Shown: positions 14,380 through 22,951 of the stretch, piece after piece
Numbering within the stretch: the stretch's first letter is position 1
Layout: each line of letters begins with the position of its first letter
Assembly: GCA_035499555.1 (NCBI GenBank)
Contig: DATJYO010000039.1
Location: forward strand, 1 to 64,000
Length of the DNA: 64,000 nucleotides
Direction: 5' to 3'
Source of the DNA: Bog-159 sp035499555
GTDB lineage: Bacteria > Acidobacteriota > Terriglobia > Bryobacterales > Bryobacteraceae
Program-made: the position numbers and the translations under genes
The notes under the pieces: generated by a model
The model's input: only the letters and a program-made list of their open reading frames with translations
What the model was told of the DNA's origin: nothing
Databases searched by the model: none

Positions 14380-17102
14380 GATTCCCCGGTCTCATCATCC
14401 AAAGGAAGCTGGATCAGAAAGGTAGTTCCGGCGCCGGGCGCCGATTCGAAGCTGATGGTGCCGCCGTGCTTCTGTACGATTACCGCATGGGCGATGGCCA
14501 GGCCCTGGCCCGTGCCTTTGCCGACCGGCTTGGTGGTGAAGAACGGGTCGAAGATCCGGCCTTGGATCTCCTCGGCAATGCCGGTTCCCGTGTCGCTCAC
14601 CCGGACCTCGGCCCAAGACGCGCGGCGCCGCGTGCTGATCCGGATGGTCCCCTTCGCGCCCGGCGATCCCTTAATGGCATCCGCAATGGCATGCGCGGCG
14701 TTGACGATCAGATTCAGGATGACCTGGTTGAATTCGCCCGCCACGCACGGCACCCGGGGCAACTCCGGATCGAAGTCCGTGATCAACTCGGCCACGTATT
14801 TCCACTCGTTCCGCGACACCAGGGCGGTGCTTTCGATGGCGCGGTTGATATCCACCGGCGCCTTCTCGACCGGTCCCGGATGGGAGAACTCTTTCATGGC
14901 CCGCACGATCCGCGCCACGTGCTCCACGCCTTGGAGAAGCTGCGCGATGGCCTTGGGAACTTCGGTCCGCAGATACTCCAGGTCGATATCGCCGGCGAAT
15001 TCGCCGCCGGCCGAGGCTTTTATAAAGTCCTGAAAGGCTTCTTCCAGAAACTTCCCGTTGTCGCCGATGTACTGGATGGGCGTGTTGATCTCGTGCGCGA
15101 TCCCGGCCGCCAGTTGTCCGATGGATTCGAGCTTCTGCGCCTGCGCCAATTCTCTTTCCAGCCGCTGCCGTTCGGTGATGTCGCGGAACACGCACACCAG
15201 GCGCTCCACGACCCCCTTCACGTTGGTGATGGGACTGATGACTACATCCAGGAGCATGGGTGTGCCGTCGGGCGTCCGCAAGCTCCCCTGATAGGCGCCG
15301 ATGCCGCCGGCGGCCGCCTGTCCCAGCACCTCCCGGCAACGTTTCTTCTGGGCGCCTTCCCACAAGTCCGGCCAACGCAGATCCAGAATGTCGTCGGCGT
15401 GCTTGAAGCCCAGCAGCTTCCGGCCCCCGGCGCTGATGTAGTGAACCGATCCCTGAAGGTCCAGCACGCAAACGCCGTCGGAGGTGCTTTCGAGGATCCG
15501 TTTGTTGAATTCCTCGCTGGCGCGCAGGGCCTCTTCGGCCGTCTTGCTGCGCGTGATGTTGCGCGAGATGCCGAAGGTTCCGACGATCCGGCCGGAAGGG
15601 TCGGGGAGCGGCAGCTTGGACGTGGCGACCCAGGCGGTCCGCCCGTCCGTCCACGTCTCCCTTTCCAGCTTCCCCAGAATAGGCTGGCCGGTGCGCAGGA
15701 TCTGCTGTTCGTCCTCGTACGCCTGCCGGGCGTGGGCTGCGCTGAAGAAGTCGAAGTCCGTCTTGCCGACCGCTTCCCCCGGATCGCGCAGTCCGAGATA
15801 TGTGGCTTGTGCCCGGCTGATCTGGGTAAAGCGGCTTTCCCGGTCCTTGAAATAGATGTGGTCCGGAACGTTGGCCATCAGGATGTCGAACAGGTGTTTC
15901 TGCTCGGCGAGCGCCAACTCCGCTTGCTTCCGGAGAGAGATGTCTTGCACGAAGGCGAACTCGTATTCCTTGCCGTCGAACTGGAAATAGTCCGCGGTAA
16001 CCGAGACCGGGAAGACGCTGCCGTCCCTTCGCTTACAGGCACCTTCAAAACACAGCGTCCGCCGCTCCCGCAGGAGTTTCCAATGCACTTTCCAGGATTC
16101 GGCGGAGCGGTCCGCCGCGAATTCCTCGATCCGCATCTGGAGCAGTTCTTCCCGCGAGCAACCCACATAACGGCAGGCCGACTCATTGACGTAGAAGACT
16201 TGTCCCTCGGCGTCCAGCCAGAATATGGCACTGCCGGCGCGGTCCACCGAGAACTGGGTCATCCGCAGTTCCTGCTCCCGGCGGCGGCGCTCGGTGATGT
16301 CCACGGCGATGGCCCTGGCGCCGAGCGTCTTTCCGTCCTCGACGATCGGTGTTGCGGACACCAGGATGGGAAAGATGGTTCCGTCTTTACACTGCGCGTC
16401 GTACTCGCACGAGGATACTGCGTGGCCGCCTATGATCTCGGAGAAGTCACGGCCCGCCCGCTCGCGGTCGCACGGCGCCGTGATATCGGGCACCTTCAGG
16501 CCATGCTGCAGGTCCTCGCTCGAATAGCCCAACAGTTGCAGGGCATTCGCGTTGGCGAACGTGATGTTGCCCTGTATGTCGGTTTCGATGACAATTTCGG
16601 GGAGGGAATTGGCCAGGCTGCGGTACCGGTCGGCGCTTCTGGCCAGTTCGAACTCGGCCTGCCGGTGAGCGGTGACGTCCTGCTTGATGGCGATGAAATG
16701 CCCGATCGATCCGAACTCGTCGCGCACCGGAGTGACCGTCATGTCTTCGTAATAGAGCGATCCGTCCTTCCGGCGATTAACCATTTCGCCGCGCCAGACC
16801 CGGCCGGAGAGAATGGTGCGCCAGAGCTGATCGTATACGTCGCTGCCATGCGTGCCCGATTTCAGAATGCGCGGGTTCTGGCCGATGACCTCCTGTGCCG
16901 TGTAACCGGTCAGCTCGGTAAAGGCCCGATTGATCCATACAATACGACCCTTCCGGTCGGCGATGACCACCGCGTTGGCGGCGGCGTTCAGAGCCGGCAG
17001 AAACAGGCGGCTCGGATTAAGGGCATCCTGCAACGAGGATTCGGCTCCATCCCACGGCGGGGAGGCCGGCTGGCGGATGGCGGGTTGTGACTCCGGGGTC
17101 AT
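14376..17102 (-). CDS. multi-PAS sensor histidine kinase
   Basis: A 908-residue soluble kinase with no signal peptide or membrane helix. Five PAS/PAC modules occur in order at about 40-155, 155-285, 285-405, 405-530 and 530-660, each ending in the DITERR/DVTAHR-type motif. The dimerisation/phospho-acceptor helix has the H-box GIAHEINTPIQY (about 685), followed by a HATPase_c domain with an N-box (LNLIVNAAHA), DTGTGI and the G-box GKGTGQGLAIAH. Such multi-PAS proteins sense intracellular redox, ligand or light cues; no cofactor can be assigned. The stop overlaps the start of the REC-HDOD gene by four bases, so those two regulators are the likely phospho-acceptors. Confidence 0.93.
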   Translation of the reverse strand: MTPESQPAIRQPASPPWDGAESSLQDALNPSRLFLPALNAAANAVVIADRKGRIVWINRAFTELTGYTAQEVIGQNPRILKSGTHGSDVYDQLWRTILSGRVWRGEMVNRRKDGSLYYEDMTVTPVRDEFGSIGHFIAIKQDVTAHRQAEFELARSADRYRSLANSLPEIVIETDIQGNITFANANALQLLGYSSEDLQHGLKVPDITAPCDRERAGRDFSEIIGGHAVSSCEYDAQCKDGTIFPILVSATPIVEDGKTLGARAIAVDITERRRREQELRMTQFSVDRAGSAIFWLDAEGQVFYVNESACRYVGCSREELLQMRIEEFAADRSAESWKVHWKLLRERRTLCFEGACKRRDGSVFPVSVTADYFQFDGKEYEFAFVQDISLRKQAELALAEQKHLFDILMANVPDHIYFKDRESRFTQISRAQATYLGLRDPGEAVGKTDFDFFSAAHARQAYEDEQQILRTGQPILGKLERETWTDGRTAWVATSKLPLPDPSGRIVGTFGISRNITRSKTAEEALRASEEFNKRILESTSDGVCVLDLQGSVHYISAGGRKLLGFKHADDILDLRWPDLWEGAQKKRCREVLGQAAAGGIGAYQGSLRTPDGTPMLLDVVISPITNVKGVVERLVCVFRDITERQRLERELAQAQKLESIGQLAAGIAHEINTPIQYIGDNGKFLEEAFQDFIKASAGGEFAGDIDLEYLRTEVPKAIAQLLQGVEHVARIVRAMKEFSHPGPVEKAPVDINRAIESTALVSRNEWKYVAELITDFDPELPRVPCVAGEFNQVILNLIVNAAHAIADAIKGSPGAKGTIRISTRRRASWAEVRVSDTGTGIAEEIQGRIFDPFFTTKPVGKGTGQGLAIAHAVIVQKHGGTISFESAPGAGTTFLIQLPLDDETGES

Positions 17103-17226
17103 GACCTATCTCTGCACGCACCTGCCTGGTGCGGCTGCCTCGCCAACTACGGTGTGGGCACGGCCGGGGCGAAGGCTAGCACGGAATCCCACTCATCCGC
17201 TGTCCGAAGTATACCTTCCATTTTTT

Positions 17227-17329
17227 GATTAACAGAAGTTCCGAATAGTTAATTCCGGTGTATATATCTGGTTAACAGCGAGAGTCCTGAGCCAGGGTCC
17301 CGATAACCCGACATAGGAGCTGATTAACC
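17227..17329. repeat. cluster of GATTAAC/GTTAAC-like elements in a divergent promoter region
   Basis: The 265-base gap between the sensor kinase and the propeller gene holds GATTAACAG at 17227, GTTAAT at 17248, GGTTAACAG at 17270 and GATTAACC at 17322. The first three are spaced 21-22 bases apart, about two helical turns, in an otherwise GC-rich context. They could be binding sites for a regulator of either divergent gene; nothing identifies the protein. Confidence 0.35.
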
Positions 17330-17354
17330 GCTGGCCTTACCGGCGGACTTAGGG

Positions 17355-17360
17355 TATCCT
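17355..17360 (+). promoter_or_regulatory. -10 hexamer of the beta-propeller gene, 7 nt before its ATG
   Basis: TATCCT ends seven bases before ATG 17368 and no Shine-Dalgarno sequence is present, consistent with a leaderless transcript. Confidence 0.4.
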
Positions 17361-17367
17361 GTCAACC

Positions 17368-18315
17368 ATGCGCACTGCACTCGGGTTTCTGCTGTTGTTG
17401 TCTGCCTTGCCAGGCTACCTGTCGGCGCATCTTTTCACGGAATACGACATTCCCACCGCGGCCAGCCAGCCCTTCAGCATCGTTACCGGGCCGGACGGCG
17501 CGTTGTGGTTCACCGAACAGAACGGAAACCGGATCGGCCGGGTCACCACCACCGGCATATTCAAGGAGCACCGGCTGCCCGAACCGGCCAGTGAGCCGAT
17601 CTGGATCAAGGTCGGGCCGGATGGCGCGTTGTGGTTCACCGAGCACGTCGGGAACCGCATCGGCCGCATCGCCACGAGCGGACAGATTACCGAGTTCCCC
17701 CTGCCCACGCCCCACAGCGGCCCTTGGAACATCGTAGTGGGACCGGACGGCGCCACGCTCTGGTTCACCGAAGAGGCCAGTTCCCAGATCGGTTCCATCA
17801 CCACCAGCGGAGTCATCACCGAATATGCCGTGCCGCTCGCGCCGTGGGACATGACCGTGGGCGCCGATGGGGCGCTCTATTATACGGAGCGGGATTACAA
17901 CCAGGTGGCGCGATTCGATCCCGCCAGCGGCCAGGTGACCAATCAGTTTGTGGTGCCGACGCCGGCCAGCGCGCCGAACTACATCACCAGCGGCTCGTCC
18001 GGGAGTCTCTGGTTCAGCGAGCAGGCCGCGGGCAAGATCGCCAGGCTGGTGCTCGGGGTGTTCACCGAGTTTCCGTTAGCAGTGGCGCGCAGCCAGCCCG
18101 GCAGCGTGGCCGTCGGCCCGGATAACGCCATTTACTTCACCGAGCACGCCAGCAATAAGATCGGAGTCCTGCTCTCCGACGGCACCATCGACGAATTCCG
18201 TGTCCCCACGCCGAACTCGCTGCCCATGGTGATGGAACCGGGACCGGACGGCGCCATGTGGTTCACCGAGTTTTACGGAAATAAGATCGGCCGCATGCAG
18301 GTTTCGCCGCAGTAA
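17368..18315 (+). CDS. exported streptogramin-lyase-like (Vgb-type) beta-propeller protein
   Basis: A 315-residue protein with a signal peptide (residues 1-20, ALGFLLLLSALPGYLSA). The remainder is a repeat protein: about seven blades of roughly 42 residues, several reading GPDGALWFTE followed by NRIGR and ITEF/IDEF. This is the repeat pattern of virginiamycin B lyase and relatives. Vgb opens streptogramin B rings with a His-Glu-Mg centre; catalytic residues cannot be verified here without alignment, and most exported acidobacterial members have no known substrate. Binding or scaffolding is just as likely. It is a single gene, divergent from the sensor kinase and convergent with a TIGR03437-like protein. 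Confidence 0.85.
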   Translation: MRTALGFLLLLSALPGYLSAHLFTEYDIPTAASQPFSIVTGPDGALWFTEQNGNRIGRVTTTGIFKEHRLPEPASEPIWIKVGPDGALWFTEHVGNRIGRIATSGQITEFPLPTPHSGPWNIVVGPDGATLWFTEEASSQIGSITTSGVITEYAVPLAPWDMTVGADGALYYTERDYNQVARFDPASGQVTNQFVVPTPASAPNYITSGSSGSLWFSEQAAGKIARLVLGVFTEFPLAVARSQPGSVAVGPDNAIYFTEHASNKIGVLLSDGTIDEFRVPTPNSLPMVMEPGPDGAMWFTEFYGNKIGRMQVSPQ

Positions 18316-18340
18316 GTTCGCGCGGCGGATGTGCGGCGAT

Positions 18341-20362
18341 TCATCGCGCCGCCGGCGCTCCCGTGCCCCAGCTACTAAACACGGAAAGCCAGCATTGACC
18401 CGTGCCGACAGTCAGAGAGATGGGCCAGCCAACCCCGTTATTCACAAAATTGATCTGACTGACTCCGGCGGCCTCGAAAGGCGCCGGACCGGCATACTGC
18501 ACAGTGACTGGCTCAGAGGTTGGGCTCCCAGACGGCCAAAAAATCGGGCAGCACGGCATAATCGACGTCAAAGTCACCGGCAGGACATCGTCCGGCAGGG
18601 GAAGCCCCACCATGCCGCCGTCCCGCTGCGCCGGTTCGATCGGTCCCAGCCCGGTGGCGTAGACGGTCACGTAGCTTCCGCCGGGCGCCGGGTTGGATGC
18701 CGAGTTAAGGGTTCCATCCTGGTTGACGGCGAGCGTGGCACCGCCCCAGGTGAAAACGCCCGGATGCGCATCCACGGCCGTCCGCGTGATGCAGTTTGTG
18801 ATGGTTCCGTTGTAACTGACGCAAACGTCCACCTTCTGCCCGCTGGTCAGCGACCACGGGGCGATCGCATTGATCTGGCCGTCCTGTACGTATAGAAGCG
18901 GCCCCGGTGTTCCGTCAAAAGTCACCTGGACGCCGGCCAGTTGGGCGGGCAATCCGGTCCCGTTCGCCGCCGCCCCTACACCGGCCGCCGGTCCCAGTCC
19001 GTGTCCGAACAGGCTGACCAACTCACCGCCCGAGATCGCCGAGCTGTCGTAACTGGCGGCATTGCCCACGCAGGCGAGCTGCACGGTCTGCGCGTCAGGG
19101 TTCGGGGAGAATTGGATCAGAGCCGGTGTCTCGGTGTGCCCTGCTCCCCATGTCACCCCGAGCACGTCTACTCTTGAATTTGCGCCCACGGTTATCGCCG
19201 GCGGCAGCGCGGCGAAGCCCAGCTCTGTGACCGGGAGGTAAGTAGCCTGCAAAAGGCTGCCGCTCGAATTGAGCACGGCGAGCGCGGAGTTACCGCCGGC
19301 GGAACACGGCGCGACGCTGTCCTTCGCCGGGAAGTTAGCGGCCACCGGCTGCACCAGGGTGCCGTTCGGATAACCGGGTGACAACACGACATAGCTATTG
19401 CCGGCCCCGTCCAGCGCCAATCCGGCCGGCAGCGATGATCCGGGCAGGTCTTGCGAGAAGATCACCCCCGTGCCTTGGGCATTGAACCGCATGACCAGAA
19501 AGTCCACGGCGCTGTTGCCCCGCACGGCCACCGTCGCGTTGTCCGCGGAGTCCACCGCGACACAGCAGGCTGTGCTGCCCGCGGTAAATGTGGAATAAAT
19601 GAGTCCGGTGCCGCTGGAATTCAGGCGCGTGAGGTAGGATGACCCGCTGGAAAGATAAGCACCGGACGTGACCGGGTGGCCTCCTATGTAATCGGTCCCG
19701 GTGACGAACGCGTCTCCGGACTTACCTACGGCGATTCCGGCGGGCATGCCGCTGCCTAAATAGGTCGTGTAATCGAGGGAGCCGTCCGCCTTGAGGCGTG
19801 CGACGAATCCGTTTTCGGCATTGGCGTTGGCTGCGGTGGACTGAAAGGCGCCAGGCGTCGTCCGCATGCCCGGAAACGCTGTGCCGGTGACATATACGCG
19901 CCCGCCCGAATCTACGGCGATACCGGTTGGTATCTGCCCGCCAATCGGAGTTTGATAAACAACCGTGGCGCCGTCTGTCCCCAACTTCTCCACGAAGATG
20001 CTGGACGCCACCGGATTCCCCGCCAGGTAGACATTTCCATCCGCATCTACCGCCATGACCGGAGCGTAGATTGGCAGCGTTGTCTGGTAGGCCACATCGC
20101 CTGCCGGGGTGAACTTCACCAGATAGCTTTGCCCCGTGTCGATATACTTACTCACCAGTGCATAGACGTAGCCCTGCGCATCCGATGCGAGCGCCAGGTT
20201 GGTGACTGGAAGCGAGCCGTTACCGATCGGCCGGGAGTAATCGACGCCGAGCCGCAAGTTCTGCGCCGTCATCGCGGACGCAGCACTCAGAAGAACGAAG
20301 CAGAGGGACGCTTTCGAAGCATGGCCTGACCTCAAGCGCACGCCGCGCGCATAAGAGCCCAT
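18341..20362 (-). CDS. exported SBBP-repeat beta-propeller protein with TIGR03437-like C-terminal domain
   Basis: A 673-residue exported protein. After a signal peptide ending near SAMTAQ, residues about 40-420 contain propeller repeats with recurring DAQGYVYA, DADGNVYLAGN and DSGGRVYVTGTA strands. The C-terminal about 230 residues carry the acidobacterial motif set: GGELVSLFGHGLGP, DGQINAIAPW, VYATGLGPIEP and a final GVSQINF strand. This domain is abundant in Solibacter-like genomes and of unknown function, probably surface-related. ATG 20362 is preferred to ATG 20368 because the -10 element TAGAAT ends one base before the latter but seven before the former. The gene ends 25 bases from the convergent Vgb-like gene. 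Confidence 0.85.
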   Translation of the reverse strand: MGSYARGVRLRSGHASKASLCFVLLSAASAMTAQNLRLGVDYSRPIGNGSLPVTNLALASDAQGYVYALVSKYIDTGQSYLVKFTPAGDVAYQTTLPIYAPVMAVDADGNVYLAGNPVASSIFVEKLGTDGATVVYQTPIGGQIPTGIAVDSGGRVYVTGTAFPGMRTTPGAFQSTAANANAENGFVARLKADGSLDYTTYLGSGMPAGIAVGKSGDAFVTGTDYIGGHPVTSGAYLSSGSSYLTRLNSSGTGLIYSTFTAGSTACCVAVDSADNATVAVRGNSAVDFLVMRFNAQGTGVIFSQDLPGSSLPAGLALDGAGNSYVVLSPGYPNGTLVQPVAANFPAKDSVAPCSAGGNSALAVLNSSGSLLQATYLPVTELGFAALPPAITVGANSRVDVLGVTWGAGHTETPALIQFSPNPDAQTVQLACVGNAASYDSSAISGGELVSLFGHGLGPAAGVGAAANGTGLPAQLAGVQVTFDGTPGPLLYVQDGQINAIAPWSLTSGQKVDVCVSYNGTITNCITRTAVDAHPGVFTWGGATLAVNQDGTLNSASNPAPGGSYVTVYATGLGPIEPAQRDGGMVGLPLPDDVLPVTLTSIMPCCPIFWPSGSPTSEPVTVQYAGPAPFEAAGVSQINFVNNGVGWPISLTVGTGQCWLSVFSSWGTGAPAAR

Positions 20363-20369
20363 GCACATG

Positions 20370-20375
20370 ATTCTA
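20370..20375 (-). promoter_or_regulatory. -10 hexamer of the SBBP/TIGR03437-like gene, 7 nt before the preferred ATG
   Basis: TAGAAT on the minus strand lies seven bases before ATG 20362, the same geometry as at several plus-strand genes in this window. It makes the first of the two nearby ATGs (20368) unlikely as the start. Confidence 0.4.
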
Positions 20376-20410
20376 ACTCGCAGAACGCGATGCCCCTTCG
20401 GTTGACGCGC

Positions 20411-22888
20411 CTACTCGCAGCGCACGGCTACCATCGGATCTACGCGCGTGGCCCGGCGCGCGGGCACATACGCGGCCGCCATCGCGAGCGATATCATCAC
20501 CGCGGCGCCCAAGACGATCGGGTCCATGCTCCCGGCCGGGAGATCCGGGATCAGGCCGGCCACGAATCGCTTGCCCCAGTACGCGATCAGCCCTCCAACC
20601 ACCAGGCCCGCGCCGCTCATTCCCAGCGCCTCGCGGAAGACCATACGGGTGATGTCGGCAGGCGTTGCGCCGATCGCCATGCGAATTCCGATCTCGTTGG
20701 TGCGCTGCGCCACCGCATAAGCCAGCAGCCCGTAAACACCCAGCGCCGCGAGCAACGCGCCCAACGCCCCGAACAACCCGGAAAGAATGGCGCTAAGGCG
20801 TTCCGGAACGATGGCGCCGTCCACTTGTTCGGCCAGCGTCTTGACGTTCCCGACGGCTACGGTCTTCAGCAACCCGCGCACTACGCGGCGCGCCTCGCCC
20901 GCCGCGGCCTCCGGCGGCACCGCGGTCCGCAGCGCGAAGTGGGAGGAATCGCTCCCCAACTGAAAGCTGTTGAAGTACACAAAGCGCAGCGCAGGCTCGC
21001 GCATGTCCCCGGATTTCGCATCGCCGGCGACGCCCACAATCTCGAAGGGCTGCGTGTCGCCGTCGAACGTGATGTGTTTGCCGATGGGGTTGCCGTCAGG
21101 GAAGAAGTAGCGGACGAACGTCTGATTGACGATGGCCACGCGCGGGCGGCCCACGTCCTGAAAGGTGAAGTCGCGGCCCATGAGCAGGGGAATACCGAAG
21201 GTCGCGAAGTAGTTCGGCGCCACCCAGTTCTCGGAGAGGAAGCGCCGCTCTCCGGGCTTGGCCCGGTAGCCCTCTACGGTCGCGGGACGCATCGCGCCCA
21301 CGCCGGCCATCGGATAGAATCCGCACATGGTCGCCGAGCGCACGCCCGGCACGGCCTCCAGGCGCCCCAGCAGATCCTGGTAGGCGCGGGCCAACTGCTC
21401 GCGGCCGTATCCGCTGCCGGCCGCGTTGAGATCCAACAGCAGCACGTGGTCGCGCTGGAAGCCCAGGTTCAGGCGTTCCAGGTTCGCCAGGTGGCGGATG
21501 AACAAGCTGGCGGCGCTCAGCAGCGCCACGGAGAGCGCTACCTGCGCCACCACCAGGCTCTTGCTGAACAGACGCCCCGAACGGGTGTCGGCGGTCAGGG
21601 CGAATGTGCGCAGGGAAACCGCCGGCGCGGACCGGAACGTTTGCCACGCCGGGGCCAGTCCGAAGAGGATGCCGGTGAACAGAGCCACGGCGGCCGTGAA
21701 GACGAGCACCACCGAATCGGGATGCGCCTGGAGTGCGACGCGCTCCCGGCCGCTCCCCATAATCCGGACCAGCACGTCCGTTCCCCCATACGCGAGCAAC
21801 GTCCCGGGCAGCGCGCCGCTCACGGCGAGCAGCATGGACTCGGTCAACTGCTGCCGGAGCAGGCGGAACCGGCCGGCGCCCAGCGACAGGCGCACGGCCA
21901 TCTCCCGCCGCCGGCCCGCCGCACGCGCCAGCAGCAGGCTGGCGATATTGGCGCACGCGATCAGCAGCAGAAGCGCCGTCACCGCCATCAGCACCAGGGC
22001 CGGCTTGCCCACCTCGTCGCGCAGGTGCGAGAGGCCGGCCGCCGCCGGCTGGACCTCGATCTTCCACTGGCGAACCGTGCGGTCGCCGTGGGCCTTGAAC
22101 TCCTCGTCCAGGGTCCACTGCCATAAGACCTGCATCTCGGCGCGGGCCTGCTGGATGGATGCGCCCGGCCGCAGGCGCGCGGCCAGTTTCAGCCAGTACT
22201 GCGCGGTGGCGGCATAACTCGGATGGTGCGCGGTCAGCGGCCGCCAGATGTCCTGCGGATTTGCCGGTTCCAGGCCGGCGAAGCCCCTGGGAGCCACGCC
22301 CACGATGGTCAGCGCGCGGTGGCCATCGCGGATTTGCCTTCCCACGATCGCCCGGTCGGCGGCAAAGCGGTTCTGCCAGTACGACCAGCTCACCACCGCG
22401 ACGTCCGGGGACGAGCCCGGGCTGCCGTCTTCCGGGCCGATGAGACGGCCCAGCGCGGGATTCACGCCCAGCGTCGAGAAGTAGTTCGTGGATACGAACC
22501 CGCCGCGCACGATCTGCGGTTCCAGTCCATCCCCGCGTATGGTGAAAGGTGTGTCGGACGCCGCGATCAGTCCCGAAAACACATGATTGTTCTGGCGGTA
22601 ATGCTCGTAGTTCCGCCAGTCGAAAGCGTTGAAATGGTCCTGCCCCGGAGCTTTGAAGAGCAACTCCACCAGGCGTCCGGGATCACGGACCGGCAGCGTG
22701 CGTAGCATGAGGGCGTTGACCAGGCTGAAGATGGCCGTATTGGCGCCGATGCCGAGCGCCAGCGAGAGAGCCGCCAAGGCCGTGAATCCGGGGCTGCGGC
22801 GCATGCCGCGCAACGCGTAGCGGATGTCTTGCCAGAGCGTCGCCAGGCAGCTCCCCTTATGGTCTTGCCTGCGCATGTTCGTAGGCAT
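20411..22888 (-). CDS. MacB/FtsX-type ABC permease of the acidobacterial duplicated orphan permease (ADOP) kind
   Basis: An 825-residue permease. It starts with the typical cytoplasmic lead LWQDIRYALRGMRRSPGFT, then a first membrane helix (ALGIGANTAIFSLVNA), a MacB-type periplasmic core, an FtsX helix pair around 290-440, a second periplasmic domain and a final FtsX domain ending RATRVDPMVAVR. The duplicated organisation and the absence of an adjacent ATP-binding gene match the ADOP family, which is strongly expanded in acidobacteria and whose transported substrate is unknown. ATG 22888 has GGAG four bases upstream. A second ATG four codons later is possible. It is divergent from the BNR-repeat gene, with only 63 bases between them. 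Confidence 0.92.
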   Translation of the reverse strand: MPTNMRRQDHKGSCLATLWQDIRYALRGMRRSPGFTALAALSLALGIGANTAIFSLVNALMLRTLPVRDPGRLVELLFKAPGQDHFNAFDWRNYEHYRQNNHVFSGLIAASDTPFTIRGDGLEPQIVRGGFVSTNYFSTLGVNPALGRLIGPEDGSPGSSPDVAVVSWSYWQNRFAADRAIVGRQIRDGHRALTIVGVAPRGFAGLEPANPQDIWRPLTAHHPSYAATAQYWLKLAARLRPGASIQQARAEMQVLWQWTLDEEFKAHGDRTVRQWKIEVQPAAAGLSHLRDEVGKPALVLMAVTALLLLIACANIASLLLARAAGRRREMAVRLSLGAGRFRLLRQQLTESMLLAVSGALPGTLLAYGGTDVLVRIMGSGRERVALQAHPDSVVLVFTAAVALFTGILFGLAPAWQTFRSAPAVSLRTFALTADTRSGRLFSKSLVVAQVALSVALLSAASLFIRHLANLERLNLGFQRDHVLLLDLNAAGSGYGREQLARAYQDLLGRLEAVPGVRSATMCGFYPMAGVGAMRPATVEGYRAKPGERRFLSENWVAPNYFATFGIPLLMGRDFTFQDVGRPRVAIVNQTFVRYFFPDGNPIGKHITFDGDTQPFEIVGVAGDAKSGDMREPALRFVYFNSFQLGSDSSHFALRTAVPPEAAAGEARRVVRGLLKTVAVGNVKTLAEQVDGAIVPERLSAILSGLFGALGALLAALGVYGLLAYAVAQRTNEIGIRMAIGATPADITRMVFREALGMSGAGLVVGGLIAYWGKRFVAGLIPDLPAGSMDPIVLGAAVMISLAMAAAYVPARRATRVDPMVAVRCE

Positions 22889-22939
22889 TCTACTCCGGCA
22901 GCCGGGGGCCTGTCCACGGCGGCGCGGTCCGTGAGTTGA

Positions 22940-22945
22940 TATACT
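22940..22945 (+). promoter_or_regulatory. -10 hexamer of the BNR-repeat gene, 6 nt before its GTG
   Basis: TATACT ends six bases before GTG 22952. The absence of any ribosome binding site suggests a leaderless mRNA starting at the GTG. Confidence 0.5.
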
Positions 22946-22951
22946 TTTCGC

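Noticed and set aside
14466..17090. 874-codon plus-strand open frame
   Set aside because: Antisense to the histidine kinase, which has clear PAS, H-box and ATPase motifs; the plus frame has none.
20411..22888. Pairing of the MacB-type permease with the ABC ATPase at 4438-5112
   Set aside because: They are 15 kb apart with no shared operon, and acidobacterial permeases of this type are normally orphans.
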